Origin: Baylisascaris procyonis
Taxonomy: Eukaryota > Nematoda > Chromadorea > Rhabditida > Ascarididae
Assembly: GCA_037389465.1 (NCBI GenBank)
Contig: JAZARR010000088.1
Location: 2,480,001-2,544,000, forward strand
Direction of reading: 5' to 3'
Length of the DNA stretch: 64,000 nt
Shown: one piece after another, positions 36,154 to 50,258 of the stretch
Layout of the letters: the number at the start of each line of letters is the position of its first letter
How positions within the stretch are numbered: the stretch's first letter is position 1
The notes under the pieces: model-generated
The model's input: only the letters and a program-made list of their open reading frames with translations
What the model was told of the DNA's origin: nothing
Database searches by the model: none
Position numbers and translations under genes: made by a program

Positions 36154-38843
36154 ATGGCTTTTAATATTCGTCCGTTGGTGCTTTCGGGACCATCAGGTGG
36201 CGGTAAAAGTACTATTATAACAAGAGCAATGCACGATTATCCGAATGCATTTGCGCTTAGCGTTTCACGTATGTTTCTTATAGTATTTAATTATGAGATT
36301 TGATTTCATATCTTGTTGACTGAGTATTACTATTGCTTTATTTTGTGAAATAAAAACTTTTTTTTGGCACTTTTTTATGCAAAAACAAATTTTTTTTTTC
36401 ATTAAATTTTCTAATAATTTATGAGAAAAAGATTTTTGTTGGGGAAAAAAAACGGCTATAAACTCTTATAACCATTTCATTTATTTTTATTTGTGCTTAA
36501 AGATTTTTGTTTTAAATTTTTTCGATTTTTTGATCACTTTTGAAACAAATTTATGATAGAATTCTTGACCATAAATTGAGCAACTGGTATTTATGGCTCT
36601 TTCCGAAGTGGATTTATCGCAGATCGATTGTAGCAAAAATCGGTTCTTCGTAGTTTAGCGCTCTGAAGTGAAGCGGAATATGACTTGAATATCTTTCATT
36701 CTGCAGTGGTGCTGACTTGTAGTGTCGTATTATGAAGTTTCTGAAGTTAGAAGTGAACACGAGCTTCTCAAATTTCACTTCGACAAGGACATAACTGAAA
36801 GGGAGGGTGGATGGAGATGCTGGTAGCGAACCTCGTTATCTGTAATTCCAAAAATAATTTTTATTACTGATATTCTGATTAGTAATTCTCAATGCGGCTC
36901 ACAGAAAAGCGGGAGGTGCTTGAACGTTTTCTGATTGAGCATTTCATTTTTCTATTTCTGAAAAGTTTAAAATTCAAAAATTTGGCGCATCTTTGCTGTT
37001 GAAATTTTTCTACCTTCACCTCAGAATTCTTAGCTGTAATTCTACCTGTGGCTACATTTTTTCCAATTATTTAAATCGATCTTCAGATACAACACGTGCG
37101 CCACGACCAGGAGAAGAGAATGGTGTGCATTATTGGTTTACTGACAAAGAAAGTGTAGAGAAGATGATTGCAAAAGGGGATTTCTTAGAGCATGCTACAT
37201 TCGGAGGCAATGTCTATGGAACTTCGTTAGTTTTTTCTTCTATTTCATTCATTTAATTATTCTAAAATCTATAGGGTATTCTGAGCAGATGTCCCAAATT
37301 TGATTCATAGTGATATAAAGTTGTAAAAAAAAAATCTGCACGCTTATACTTGATGCTTTGTGTTTGCGGCATTGATACAATTACGTTGTTTATTCTGTTG
37401 AGATTGAAATGGGAGATATTTTTATGCGGCAGTCTTTCAATTTATAATATTTTGCTAATAAAATATGCTCTAAAAGATTCACGAAATATTTTTCAGAAAG
37501 AAAGCCGTTGAAGATGTTCAAAAGACGGGTCGAATATGCATACTCGATGTTGAGATTCATGGTGTTCGAAGCATTAAGAAATGCGATTTGAATGCAAAAT
37601 ATATCCTTATTAAGGCGCCGAGTCTTGAAGTTCTGGTTAGTTAAATTTACGTTTCATTTCTAGAACCTCTGACCTCTACTATAATGAATGGTACAAGTCT
37701 GTCAAAGGGGCCTATATAAGTAAAAACCCGTTTAATACGTCGTATAGTATCTTTCGAAGTGTGAATCGAAATTACATCTCATGAAATAAGACAGTCGCGT
37801 CGCTCAGCTGGATTTTGAAAAATTGATTTCGTTTTCATCAAAGAAGAGACTGACGGTGATTTTGGATTAGTTGGTAGTTGACTAATCTATGCTAGCGCAA
37901 TGGAAGCCTCCAGCAGGTCTCGTATAAGTGAGAGGAAAGAAGGTGGGAGGGGTAGGAACTTAATCTACAGCTTCTCAGCGCTAATTGCCACTTCATTCTA
38001 TTCAGGAGGAGCGATTACGCGCTAGAAAGACAGAAACCGAAGAATCGCTGAAGAAACGCTTGATGCACGCAAAAGAAGACCTGGATGCTGGTGTGTTTTC
38101 ATTTCATTTAACGAATCCGATTTTATAAATTTTACGAACGGAAGCAAAAAAAAGAATTTAAAATTTTTGAAACGATGAATATTTGGTGCTTCGGCAGTAA
38201 TTATCAAATATGACGAAAAACTTCACTCTAAAAACTTATAATTTTGCTAATATTTGCTTCGCTTCTTAAATTTTCTCTGTTGAATTTTTGCCGAATAACG
38301 CAACGAATTTATTCTAAAAGTTTATAGTTCTGTGTTGTTATAGGTAGGTACATAGGTGATTCACATAATGAGATAACCCGTATTTCTATAGTTGTATAAT
38401 TTTTATATATAATAGAGTTTATTTCCCCGAGAAGCAATAGGACTTTAGCGGAATGATTGATATGCATTGTGAGATTTCTTCAGTAAAATGCTTTCCCAAG
38501 TTTTCAAGAGGTGACCACGATTTTGACTGTGATAAAAGACGAGGTAAGAGGAAGGGCAGGGAAAGGGGAATCGAAATAAATCAATGGATAATGTGGTGCT
38601 TAAGTAGAGTTAGTTTATTAGTTTGAACCAAAGGGTCTATATATTAAGGGTGATGAGTTTATCTTTATCTTATTATAACGCGTTTATTGAAGTAAGTGAA
38701 AAAAGGAATGTGTTTCAGTTGCTGCCGATCCAAGCCTATTCGATTTTATAATTGTGAATGATGATTTGGAGCGAGCTTATAAGGAATTTATCACCGCAAT
38801 CGAACCTGAATTAAAATTAGTCACTTCATCGAAAACACATTGA
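36154..38843 (+). CDS. GUK1: Guanylate kinase
   Basis: Five exons: 36154-36268, 37087-37225, 37497-37635, 38006-38090 and 38719-38843 (TGA). Phases match throughout, giving 200 residues, the usual length for eukaryotic GMP kinase. The enzyme phosphorylates GMP to GDP with ATP in the cytosol. Visible motifs: P-loop GPSGGGKST (residues 12-20); GMP-binding segment [49 protein letters not shown]; and the lid/adenine region ending in [12 protein letters not shown]. The ATG lies nine bases after CTCAATTTCAG, a likely trans-splice acceptor. No missing residue noticed. Orientation is the same as TFB1M, 4.1 kb downstream. Confidence 0.95.
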
Positions 38844-41800
38844 TTTCCCACTCGAAAAAGGTGGTGAACATAAATTTCTTCATCATAGGTGTGATATTAT
38901 TGTTTAAAAAAAACTTTTCTATTTTTCTAACTCTATTCGTCGCCCTTCTGTGTGATTTTTCTGTGATAGAAATTATTTTGTACATTAAATATCAATCTAT
39001 TTTCATCGATATGTGAATGAAATCGATATCTTATAAATGAGATACTCAAGTGAATGTTTTCTTTTCTTTAATCGAATTGGATATTGAAGATCATTGACAG
39101 TATTAATACGTTTGAAGCAGCTTTTTTCATTGACTTATGATTAGGTTTCGAATATTTGCAGGGAATGGACCGCCTTTACAATTTGAGACTAATTTTTTTT
39201 TCTTTGATTATTTTGTTGAATTTTAGAGCAATATCAAGTTTAAATTAAGTTTCAAATTTTCATCTATATTTGAACGTATATAAATTCTTAAAGCCTTAAT
39301 TTCTATTTTTTTTTTCTTCGGCTAGAACGATGTCGGTGGTTTTTTTCGCTAGATACAAGTATTCTTCTATTGTAGTAATATTGCTTTCTATGCCATCAAG
39401 AAATCGTTAGTGAAGAAATTGTAATAAGCCTCAAATTGATGCATGACTTTTGATTCGTTAATGATAGGAAACGAATTTAAATTTAATGGGCATAAATTTG
39501 ATGCTAAAATCGTTTTTGATAAGCACATTTTTTTAACCTCCCAGATTTATATGTACAATAGATAAGGAATTTGAAGGGAAACCCGATAGCTGTTCAATAA
39601 TCGGACGCATTTATCGTTTTTCATCAATGATTGAAACAGGTGTTAGGTTAGGAAAAATTTCTTCATCGGGAGAGCGGCTGAATTTTTCAACACTCCAAAT
39701 AGCAGATGACATTTGTTGAGGGACCATATATTTCTGAAGATATTGAAATCGTATTCGGAGGCTTCTTATGTCATCGCTAACTATAACTTACTGATTCAGT
39801 AATACTTTATGATCGTTTAGAAATAATATTGTTATAAGAAAATATTGTTATACTTTATGTTAGATTGTAATTTCTATATTTCTATTCTTAAATATATTTG
39901 TTCAGTTACGAACGAAATTTGTCCAGTTTAATGGATTATTTCTGGATCATTTCCTATGTGAATCATTAATATAGAGCTTTAATTGTATTTTACTATCGAT
40001 TTGATAGCTAACTTGTCATTAATGTACTTCTCCTTGTCATTTCGAATTTCTTTATTTATTTTTTTTTTTATTATTATTAATATTTCGGCACAATATTTTC
40101 AACTCCAATATTTATGCAAATATTATATTCGTTTTTTGTGCTTCTATAGTTTGTTTTCTTTCATACTTACCGATATTCTAAAAAACTGCAGTATGAAATA
40201 ATGAGAGTTTTTTCGTTCAACAGTTCAAAGATTTCTTACTAAAATTGCTAATCTTTAAATATTATTTTTCTGATAATGCATAAATGTTTTAAACAGATTT
40301 TTTTTTTTGAAGGAGTAATAGTGAGAAAAAAAAACAAACAAATGTTTTGAAAATTCTGATTAATAAATTCTAGTCAAATTTGAAGATTTTTATTGAAAAT
40401 GCTGTTGTTAGATTTTATAGTGGTGATTAGTGGTTTTAATATGCTAATAACTGATGGAAATTCTTTTATTATTAAATATTTGTAAAAGTATAGAATTTTT
40501 TTTTTAATAAAAATGTGATGGAAAATAGGAGGTAGATGATTTATAATTTATTTATGTATTAATCTTTTTTTTAATGACATTAAAATAAATACTTGCATGA
40601 TTTCATTGCTGCTATTTAACAAATATTTTATTGATATTGGTTGTGTATATTCCAGCTTTGAGTGGTTGCTGTTGCTTCCCACCGATTGTTTATCTATTGT
40701 TGATAGAATGAAGTGGAAAGGTTCATTGAAAGGAAATCGTCAAAGATTTGAGGAACTTGATTGTTGTTTGTGATATATGGTACATTTCGGATGAATTGAT
40801 TGAGTGGAAAATGTTTTCATTTGCACAGTACTGAGAGTGGTCTGGGATTTTTATTCCAATACCTTAGCGCTGTTTGGTTCTTAATCCTGAGTTTGCTGAT
40901 TGCTGAGCACCCTAGGTGCTTAGACGAGGTGGGGGCGAGGGGGGATGGGAGGACGGGAGAGCAGAAGAAATGTCAGTGGAAGATTTGGTGGTGCCAATAT
41001 TCTGCAGTTCTCAGTCAACTTGTCGCATGGTCGGGATGGATAGTTGCGTAGATCACTATACTCCTTCCAGAAGTCGAACTTATGCTTTCTGGATTTGAGA
41101 GCAATGGGGCATGCCTTTCGAGGTCTTTGAAAGTCGGGCACTCAACAATGTCATACAATTCAGGAATTGTGGGGAGATGTGTCGGCGGGGATCTTAGTCT
41201 AAGAGATATGCCGTTTGATGCAGCAGTAGTTAAGATTAGTGCTCGAAAGTATTTCAGGTAGTGAGAACTCCATTCATTTCTTGTTAATGCCCCTAACTTC
41301 ACGTTAATGAAGCTTCAACCATTAAAGCCATACTATAAAGTTCTATGAAAACGACTCTTCGATTACAAGAAGTGAATACCGAATTCATATCCGTTATTGC
41401 ATTGATTTTAGACGTTAGTTTTTTTTAGCAAACACATTTTTTCCGCCCGAAATTGTAAACAAATGCAAAAAAAATGAGCATTTCAAGTAACCGGAGCGGA
41501 ACCGTTAAGCGTCGCTTATCAATTGATAAACAACGTTTGTAATCACGTAAATATGCATATCTACTAGGAATATGAAAATTTTACATTCCATTTTAGGAAC
41601 AACTGAAAAATTTTCAAGTATTTGACTAGTATTTTTTTGTGCTTTAGTATATTTTCCACTTTGCGAAAGCAAAGGAATTTATAGGATCTCTTCTATATTT
41701 ATATCTGTTTAATTGATTTAATATGGTTTGTTCCGACTATCAATTTTTTTATACACCTATGACAGGTGTTTTTCTGAGATGTGGCCATTGTACCAAGCTA

Positions 41801-42950
41801 AACAATAAATGAACATGCAGTTCATAAAAATCCTCTTTCTCAATTCTCTCCCTTCCTCTGAGTTATCCATAAACCCTCCAAGTACGTGGTAGACTTCGGT
41901 AAAAAAAAAAAAATTGCAAACATCCTTCGCATAATAGTATTGATTGAAAATCATTTAACATTACTTCAAGAAATTGTTTATTTATATTAGACTGTATTAT
42001 GACGGCTTGTTGGCAGTTTGCAGGATTCATTTTATGGCCTAGAAATTTAAACAATACCCTGTCATAATGTGTTACCCTATATGATGTAAAAATGAAACGT
42101 AGAATAACAACTAAAACATGAATAATGTGATCCTAACGCATCAGAAAAGAATCGGGCATATTGCCTTCTGCGATATATCGTATGATATCAAATACCCCCC
42201 CCCCCCCTGCCTTCCTATGTATAAGCTTCGGTAAACTTGTATTGGGATATATATCACTAGTATTTCTTCGCTAACTTGAGCCATATTTAGTTCTAGAAGC
42301 ACAAAATTTTCACTTTTTAGTAAATTTATTCGAAATTTTTTTCTATATTTTCTAGGCTTTCGTTCAACACTAAAATTATTCGCTTTGAAGGAATATTTCG
42401 CAGGAATGTTGAATTTTATAAATTTTCTTCGCCATAAATCTTTTCCGTTATTAAGTATAGGATCGCTCATTTCGTTTTGAGGGAAATATTTTCGCAACAT
42501 TCAGAAAATAGCTGAGGTAAGCCTTTTCCTCTTAACTTTCGTTCACTTTCGGGAGGATATTGTTATTTCCCTCCCTCCCCCCACCCCTCCCGAGGCTCAA
42601 CTCCGATTCTTAACATGTGTTGATTGGATGATAAACCGAAGTCGTCCCCTTTTCCATCCCTTATCAAACTTCGAATAGTACCACATAACTCCACCAAGAT
42701 TAACATTCACTAGTCATTACTCAAATATTAGGTTTACTTAAGGAAACAGCAATTCCATCATGCTTAGCTAAGGGTCAATTCATTTGCGGTGATATTGATG
42801 TCGAATGCAGATATTAAACGATTATCGGCACAAATCAATGAAAAGCGAAATATTCAAAAAATTTATCTTAATTAATTCATTTAATTCCTATATTACATCA
42901 TTATTTTTTATCAACGTCGAATTACAAGTATAAAGTTGAATTATTCAACG
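38844..42950. other. Intergenic region between guanylate kinase and TFB1M
   Basis: Mostly AT-rich. The part at 40,890-41,302 is GC-richer and carries a likely decayed LINE end, listed separately. C runs occur at 42,196-42,208 and C/T-rich sequence at 42,565-42,595. No other gene seen. Confidence 0.4.
40915..41302 (-). mobile_element. Probable decayed 3' end of a CR1-like LINE open frame
   Basis: A minus-strand open frame reads RNEWSSHYLKYFRALILTTA and then PELYDIVECPTFKDLERHAP. The latter resembles the conserved C-terminal element of CR1/Jockey-type reverse transcriptase proteins (W-N-x-LP-x(3)-IV-x-A-x(4)-FK-x(2)-LD). The reading moves to another frame near 41,140 (FDFWKEYSDLRNYPSRPCDK), so the copy is broken. 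The match is by pattern only. Confidence 0.35.
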
Positions 42951-44818
42951 ATGGCGAAATCCTTTTCACGATTACCACCATTACCGGCACTTCGCGATTT
43001 TATTCATATGTATAAATTAAATGCTAAACGAATATTATCTCAGAATTTTCTTATGGATATGAATTTAACACGAAAAGTATGTCGATTCTATTTGTTTTTT
43101 TTCTCATATTCGTTTTTTCATTCCTATTTTTTTTTTAATTTATTGATGGAATTTTCATTATTTGTTTGCAAATAAATTCATAATTTATCTAAACAATTCA
43201 CCGAAATTTGTCATACACAATATCAAAATTTTTTATTAAGAATTTAACTAGCCTGAAGAGCTTATCGTATTAGCTAATATTTCGATAACCATGAAAATTT
43301 TTCCTCAGTGATTTTTAATCTAAAAATGCTTCGGTGGCCAACGGCGTGGCGTCAAGAAAGTCGATGGTCACCGATTTTCGGTTGGTCATCGAATCTACAC
43401 ATTCATCGATTTGGTGTAGTTGGGAACTGATTGACGGATGCATCGCATCGGTGGCCATTACTAGTATCTCATTTTTCTTGCAAGAAACACAAATAATAGC
43501 AATGTGGATGTGCGATGCTGAGAAACTACGAAAGAAAATCTTCTATGTGGTGAAAAATGATTTAAGTGTTCAAGCCACTATATTAAAGAAATAATAGTAA
43601 TTAGCAGTAAATTACTATGCGAAATGAAAACATAAGAGAAGAGATAAAACATTTGAAGTCGTTTCTAACATCCTCTTTGATGACCAATGAAACTATTGTT
43701 GGTCATCGTTTCCATTGGTCATCCAACATTATTCAAATAAATGCACTCAAAAACATGTCGCATCGATATTAGTCGCCGAAATTTTTTACCGATGTCCGTT
43801 GCTCAAGATGTGTTTCAGTGACCGCTGATATTCGCTAGCCATAAATCAAAGCTTCAAAAATCGGCTTACTTCAACGTATCAAAATCACCCTATTTTCTTT
43901 TCGTCCCGTTCCTTGGGGATTGCTTCAAGAAGCGGGCGAAGGGGGAGGGGGGGGGGGGAGAATGTGATAAGGGAGATGAGTTATAAAATCGAAACTCCAC
44001 TCGTCCTCTTCTGTGCGCCGTTGTGATTGCAAATGAATAGTCAATTCATTTAGAGTCGTTATGTAGCTTCTTTTATTTTAAGCGTTGCATTTACTTAACT
44101 TAAATTGTATGGGAATTGAAATCGCTTCATGTAAGAATTATCGTAGAATGAGATTTGATCAAATTGCCAGCTATTAAAAATGCGCATTTATTAAATCGCA
44201 TTTTTCGTTAGCTTATTATTTGCATTTAACAGTAATTTCTTAATTTCCTTCACTTATGAATTGCACTAATTTAAATAATTTAACCACTCTATTCATAAAA
44301 TTGTTTGATATTTCATAAAATTAATGAATTTTAATTGCATCACAAAATACAACTTTATATAAATAAATATTATATACAACTTGATATAAATATTATATAT
44401 AAATTATATTGATGATTGAACGATAAACATTGTTTATTGGATGATATTATGTTTTGCAGATAGTACGTGCAGCCGGTATTGAAGAAGGTGATCGTGTTGT
44501 TGAAATTGGACCTGGACCAGGTGGTATAACACGTGCAATATTAGAAGCGGGATGTGAACGTCTAGATGTTATCGAAATTGATAAAAGGTTTATACCACCT
44601 CTACAGGTTAGCGTCTTTTATAAGTATCTTACTATTTCGAATGCATAACTGCTTCATGAATTCATACACATTTGAGAAAAAAAAGGTTTTTTATGCAAAT
44701 TTCATACATATGTGGGTGAATTGATTCCTGAATTGCCGAACCTCGGAGTTATTTGCGGTAATTGTGTTGACGGTTGGAGCCTATGCACGAGATTTTTTCA
44801 TATGTAAATGCACTACAT

Positions 44819-44887
<69 letters not shown>

Positions 44888-47800
44888 GGTGTTGAATGCC
44901 TACCTGATATTCCCATCCACACCATTCACGTTCAGATATCCTTTGAATGACTATGGAGAGCAAAGTGTCAGAAAAAGCACAGATTATCTTAAAACTAGAG
45001 AAGCAGAATTTACGTCTGCTGTTATTCCAGTGATATGAAGTTGGAGATTTCAAGTCTTTTAACATAATCAGCTCAGTAAGGATAGAGACAGACGTTAAGG
45101 AGTGCACACAATGTGAGTGTAATGCTTTTAGACACGTTCAAGCAGTGCAACATCACCAACAGACAATGAGACCACACAAGAATGCATTAATGCAGAATAG
45201 GCAGACAGTATGGAATGAAAGCGTTAGGGAAATGTTCCATTACATCGCATATAGAATGTAATTTGTGATTTTTGAAGATTTGAACACTGCAACGCCCAAT
45301 GGAAATAAGAGCCGATTATAACACTAAGATCTAATATACCGTCATATGCAAAGGGAACGTCCAACTTAACGAACCGCTTCTATTGCTAGTTTCAGGTGCA
45401 TAATACAGCATTTTTCATGGGAAAGGGTTCCCAAAAACTTGACCAGTTTCCAGGACGATCCAAGTCTTTTTGCAAGAAGTGAAAATCAGGGACCCGATTG
45501 CTTAGTGACAGAGAGATTTTAACATATTCTGCTAAGATCTTGGTACCATTTTGTAGATTCTCTGAAACATTGTTTATTTACAAATGATAAAGAAAATTGG
45601 TCCCAACACAATCCTCTTTAAAAAACTGTTGCAAATTGATGTGACTTGGAGTGGCTATCCTTGGTTCTTTCCTGTAATGTTTTTGACCGTATGGGCTTCC
45701 TCTGAGGCATTTCAACAAAGAGACCACAGTCCCTCATCTCTCCAATTTTAGCAGTAACTTCACTCGATAAACGATGTCACAAGCCTCAGAGTAATCAGTA
45801 TAGATGATACCTGTCTGGATAAGAAAGAACTTTATGTCGGTCTATGAGGAAAGGGACGGAACTAGGCGATATTAATAAAATTATACTACCTATAGTGATA
45901 TAACAGATCGTCTCCGATGATTATCTCAAAGATCTTGCAAAGAAAGGAAGTCAAATGGGTCAAACGATAGTTTTTCATAAAAGTGACCGGAAAGTTTTTG
46001 AGCAAGTTTGGGAAGAACACGCATTTCCACAACGAGGAGAGGGAGCAACATCGAATGTTAAACAGGAATTTAATACTTAAGGGAAGTGGGATTTTTGATT
46101 TGCATAGTCGATGAACCGTTGGGCTATTTAGTTAACGATTAAAAATCCTGCAGAGATAACCCCCAGGCAGAGGTTTCATTCACACATGGATCGATAATTT
46201 ATTTGCTGTACTACACTTATTGATGCGATTTACCTGACCCTTTTTCTAGGGAAATTTGCTGGATGAATTTACAGGTGTGACCAAGCGGACTGTAATTGCC
46301 CTGTCCACCACATACAACACTCTAAAGTATTGTCCAATAGCTTCACAAAATTGGAAAAATTAATTCTCAAAGTGTAATATAGGGAAACGATCTGAAAGGG
46401 ATTGTCAGCAAAGATACCCACCAAAGCATTTCCCAAGCATTTTGCAATGCTGTTGCACAAGCTTCAGCAATGTAAGCATATCAATCCATAAGAATCGTAG
46501 AATGGATCTTTCTATCTATCACGATTGCGATGTGACAGCAACGGAATACCTGCTAGTTTAGATTCCTCAAGAAAACCTGATCCGGTACAGAATAGTTACG
46601 CTAGATTTTTGCAACTACCTTAATATCGGATTTTAGCTCATTAGTAACACACTGTGCTTAGGAAACTTATTCAAAATCCTTCCCACATTAAAGCGCGAAT
46701 AAAATTCTGAGTGCTCTTCAAGGGATCAGTAGAATGTTCTCCAACGCTAAAGCGAAGATATATGCAAATAGCCGATTTTGCAGTGATATATGCAAATGAT
46801 GAATTCCTAGCGCAGTTTCTGATTCTTTAAGAGATCTTTTCGTAAACACAACGTTTTTGCTAGGTTTTTGCTTTTGCTATCGAATTCCTTATTATCGCTT
46901 TTCTTTCGTATCTTTTATTGGAATTTTTTTTTTTTTACGCCTAAAATGTTTGAAAAATATTCGAAATGAGGATAATCTAATTTTCAGCATTTAGCTGAAG
47001 CAAGTGGCTCTCGATTGCATATTCATCATGCTGACGCGCTTAAGACCGATATTGGTGCAATTTGGCAAGCAAATGCGATTGAAAGCACTTCGTGGGATGA
47101 TGCACCGCCTCGTCTTCATGTCGTTGGCAATCTACCCTTCCACATCGCATCACCACTTATCATAAAGTATGCTCATCTTCGTCTTTAAATTTTGCTCGGA
47201 AATCTGCAAACCATTCTAGGATTGAAGACTATTCGATGAGTATAACCTTGGAGTATTGTTTCTTCGCGTTCAGTAGTTGTGCTAACTTGGAAGGCATATG
47301 ATTCTTGCTTTTCAGGTCTCAAAAAATAGACCCGATGTTGCAAAAGAACCTCATAGCCTTAAGCGCATTCAACAAAATGTTTGCCCCTAGGTGCCTTGAA
47401 TTGAAATATGTACGACCATGGATTTTACTCGAAAACAAGAAGAGTAACGCCCATCGAGATAGAAATAGATAAAATGATGTATTGAATTCTAGGAGAAGAG
47501 TACGCATTGGTTCCATTTTTCCATAATTGAAGCGGCCTCACATCTGCTATTACTTCATATGAAAAAGACTGCTGTACACTAATCCTTCTGCTCTCATTTC
47601 GGACAAGAAGTCATTAATTATTTCACTACTCTACTCCCCATCCCTCCCTCTCCCCCTCCCGTCTCCCTCCTCACATTCTTGCTGTTGTCGGTTTGCCTAT
47701 GTTGTTCTAGAAACAATTCTAGCACGCAAAATGATTTTTATTAAATTATCAAATTCGTAGCGTATATTAAATAAATAGAAATTAAATTAAATTAAATTTC

Positions 47801-50258
47801 AGCACTTTATAGAATTGTTAGCATTCAACAAATGCTTACTGATAAAACTATACACTAAATAAAATATATATTAGACGGCTAAGTTTTGTTGGGCAATTTC
47901 TTCGAGATGTGTTATTTAAAGATATCTGCGAGAGATGCACACTCGTACAAGTGCATGGTCATATGGAAGAGTGCCGTTAACGTTAACATTCCAAATGGAG
48001 GTGGCACGTCGAATTTGTGGTCCTATTGATTCGGATGTTCGAGCACGTATTTCAATTATGTCAACTTTCATTTCAGAACCGAAAATTCTCTTTGAGATTC
48101 CTGGTAACTATTGCAATGATCGTTTTTTTTTTCTTTTCTATTTGAATTACTATGCATAAAGAAGATTGCTAAACGCCAAATTATTTGAATATGAGAAAAA
48201 TGAAAATTTCATTTACTATTACGATCATGCGGCATATTTAAATATTTTCGAACTCTTCAAAGTAATGGATTTGTTTTGTTTTGTTTTTAATTTTTTTCAG
48301 GAAGTTGTTTTGTGCCAAAGCCGAAAATTAATGTTGGAGTTGTGCGATTTATTCCACGAATAGAACCACTTATAAAATCCGCTTTCGAGGTGTACTGTTT
48401 AAATATTAATTGTTTATTCAACTTTTTCTTATTTCAGAATTTTTTAGCCTTCGAAAATGTTTCTTCTATGTTCATTTAGCATTGAAATAAAACCAAAATA
48501 TTGGGAATTGACCGAAAATTAAAACGTCCAGTAGTTTTTTTCGAAAAAATTTATCATTTATGAAATGCAATACTTTTATAGTTTTATTATGTATTGCCAG
48601 CTCAATGTTCAATGGTAATTTATGAAAGAAAACGTGGTTAATCTGCAGATTTCTTTGACAAATTAAATTCATCTATCAAGCGTTTTAGAAGTAATACATG
48701 CTTCTTACAGAATATCCTCGACATTTTTTTGTGCAAAAAAAGTTTTTTTTAAAGGTAAGCGTAATTTTCGATTTGTCGATTTGTCGATTGCTAGGTTTCC
48801 CTTTAAAATACATTTTTAGGTGGTTGAAAAAATATGTCGACATATTTTCCACTATCGACAAAAATACGTGATCAAAAGTTTGCGTACACTTTATCCGGAA
48901 TCACTTGCTGAATCATTATCGCATGAGCTTCTATCCGTATGCAGGATCGATCCGTCGACCATCTCAATCAAGCTCGGCGTTGAGCAATTTGCTGATATTT
49001 GCTACGCTTATGAAGAACAATGCAAAAGGTAATTGATTTGAGAAGCACTAAATTGTGGCAAAGGTGTTAATCAACGATAGACAAACTTGAAAAGTTGAAT
49101 ATTTTGGAGCAACTAGTGGAGATTAAATTCGGCCTTATAGCTTAGATCGTATTCGATGGCTATTCAAAAGGTTGACACTTAATTGAGACGATGAGCACAT
49201 TTTAGCGGGGTGTTAAATGAGGCGAAAAATTGGCAAATTAACAGAAATGCTTTGATAGGACTCCAGAAGACAAAAAATCATTTACTATGATAATTACTTC
49301 TAAAGAAACTTTTTTAAACACTCATCTTGCATTGCATCTTATCAGTAGACGTAATGATCGTAATGTGGTATGGAATAAAGTTTTTGCTTCCGACATTAGT
49401 TTACCTCATGTTTTACTTCACTTCTGTATGGTTCTTTATATAGAAGATGTAATGCAGACATTTTTCTTGCCAAGTAACTTTTATTCACTTAAGTCGCCTT
49501 AAAATTTCTTCATTTTAGATTAATATAGCTGTTGAAAAATATGGGCGCATTACTTTTTTTCGTATCGTCTAATACCTACGTAATGCGAAGAAGTCAAACG
49601 TTGTTTCCTTGAAGTGCATTGTTTATTTGAGAATTTTGGAACACATTTTGGTACCACGGTTACTAATCGATCTCGTTGGTAATCTAAGCTTTAAAGCTTT
49701 CGAAAGTGTTTTTGGTTTAGTGGAGTTCAATCAAAGCTTTGAAGCTGGTTTAGAGACTTAGAACCAAAAGTTTGGTACAAAGGTTTAGTGGTTTAGCGGC
49801 GTTCGTTTTGAGAACCGTCTTTTCGATAGAATTTTTTTGATTTGTTAGCAAATCACTATTGACCATAGAAGTTCACTACTGGGTAAGTACATATTATCAA
49901 TATACCCCTCAATGAATCTGGGGCTGGTACGTTTGTTAATCTATAAATAAGTTAGTATCTACCACAATAGTTTGAATCGTATTTGTTTTTATTGTGTTCC
50001 GTATACTTTATATTAGGCGTTTATATCTTTTTTTGAAGAATATTTTAATGTGTAGTGTAGAACAAATGATTCTTTCTTTAATCGTAAACGTTGCGTTGCA
50101 GATATCCAGGTCTCTTCCTATATGACTATTCACGACCTTCACGTACATTGGATGAGTTGTCACGATTACCTGACGCTTTTCCTCCAGCATATTTATTTCG
50201 AGAAGATTTTCCATCAGATGGCATCTCATTATCCAATTCTGAAAATATTTTTCGATGA
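42951..50258 (+). CDS. TFB1M: Mitochondrial dimethyladenosine transferase 1 (TFB1M/KsgA family)
   Basis: Seven exons: 42951-43076, 44460-44606, 46988-47166, 47922-48103, 48301-48389, 48820-49028 and 50102-50258 (TGA). All phases match, giving 362 residues (human TFB1M has 346). It dimethylates two adenines in the small mitochondrial rRNA using S-adenosylmethionine, needed for mitoribosome assembly. Visible motifs: LNAKRILSQNFLMDMNL at the N-terminus; SAM motif I VEIGPGPGGITRAILEAG; the acidic end VIEIDKRF; motif IV VVGNLPFHIASPLI, with the catalytic NLPF; YGRVPLTLTFQMEVARR; and CFVPKPKINVGVV. The C-terminal helical domain follows. The N-terminus is short for a mitochondrial presequence but basic. 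Intron 2 (2.4 kb) holds a dead LINE and a (TA)n tract. Confidence 0.96.
43678..43724. repeat. Imperfect inverted repeat (hairpin) in TFB1M intron 1
   Basis: GATGACCAATGAAAC is followed after a 14-base loop by GTTTCCATTGGTCATC, its reverse complement with one inserted base. The loop itself contains a further GGTCATC. Related TTGGTCATC words occur at about 43,382. Confidence 0.7.
44818..44886. repeat. (TA)n microsatellite 3, at the 3' edge of the LINE remnant
   Basis: About 68 bp of TA with one TATACATA interruption. It abuts the downstream end of the minus-strand LINE remnant, so it may be the element's simple-sequence tail. Confidence 0.95.
44887..46750 (-). mobile_element. Inactivated non-LTR retrotransposon (CR1/Jockey-like) remnant
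   Basis: Read on the minus strand, in several frames with stops, the order of reverse-transcriptase blocks is conserved. LTSFLCKIFEIIIGDDL lies near 45,960-45,900; the motif A relic IYTDYSEACDIVYRVKLLLK near 45,810-45,740; VLGPI near 45,615; QNGTKI where an active enzyme has ADDTKI (catalytic Asp pair lost) near 45,540; LQKDLDRPGNWSSFW near 45,450; DLSVIIGSYFHW near 45,300; and VGDVALLERV near 45,140. Boundaries are approximate; the 5' limit is unclear. It sits inside TFB1M intron 2, antisense to that gene, and is plainly dead. Confidence 0.7.

Noticed and set aside
43334..43594. Plus frame of 86 codons in TFB1M intron 1
   Set aside because: Overlaps repeated TTGGTCATC and hairpin words; no splice sites fit the TFB1M phases.
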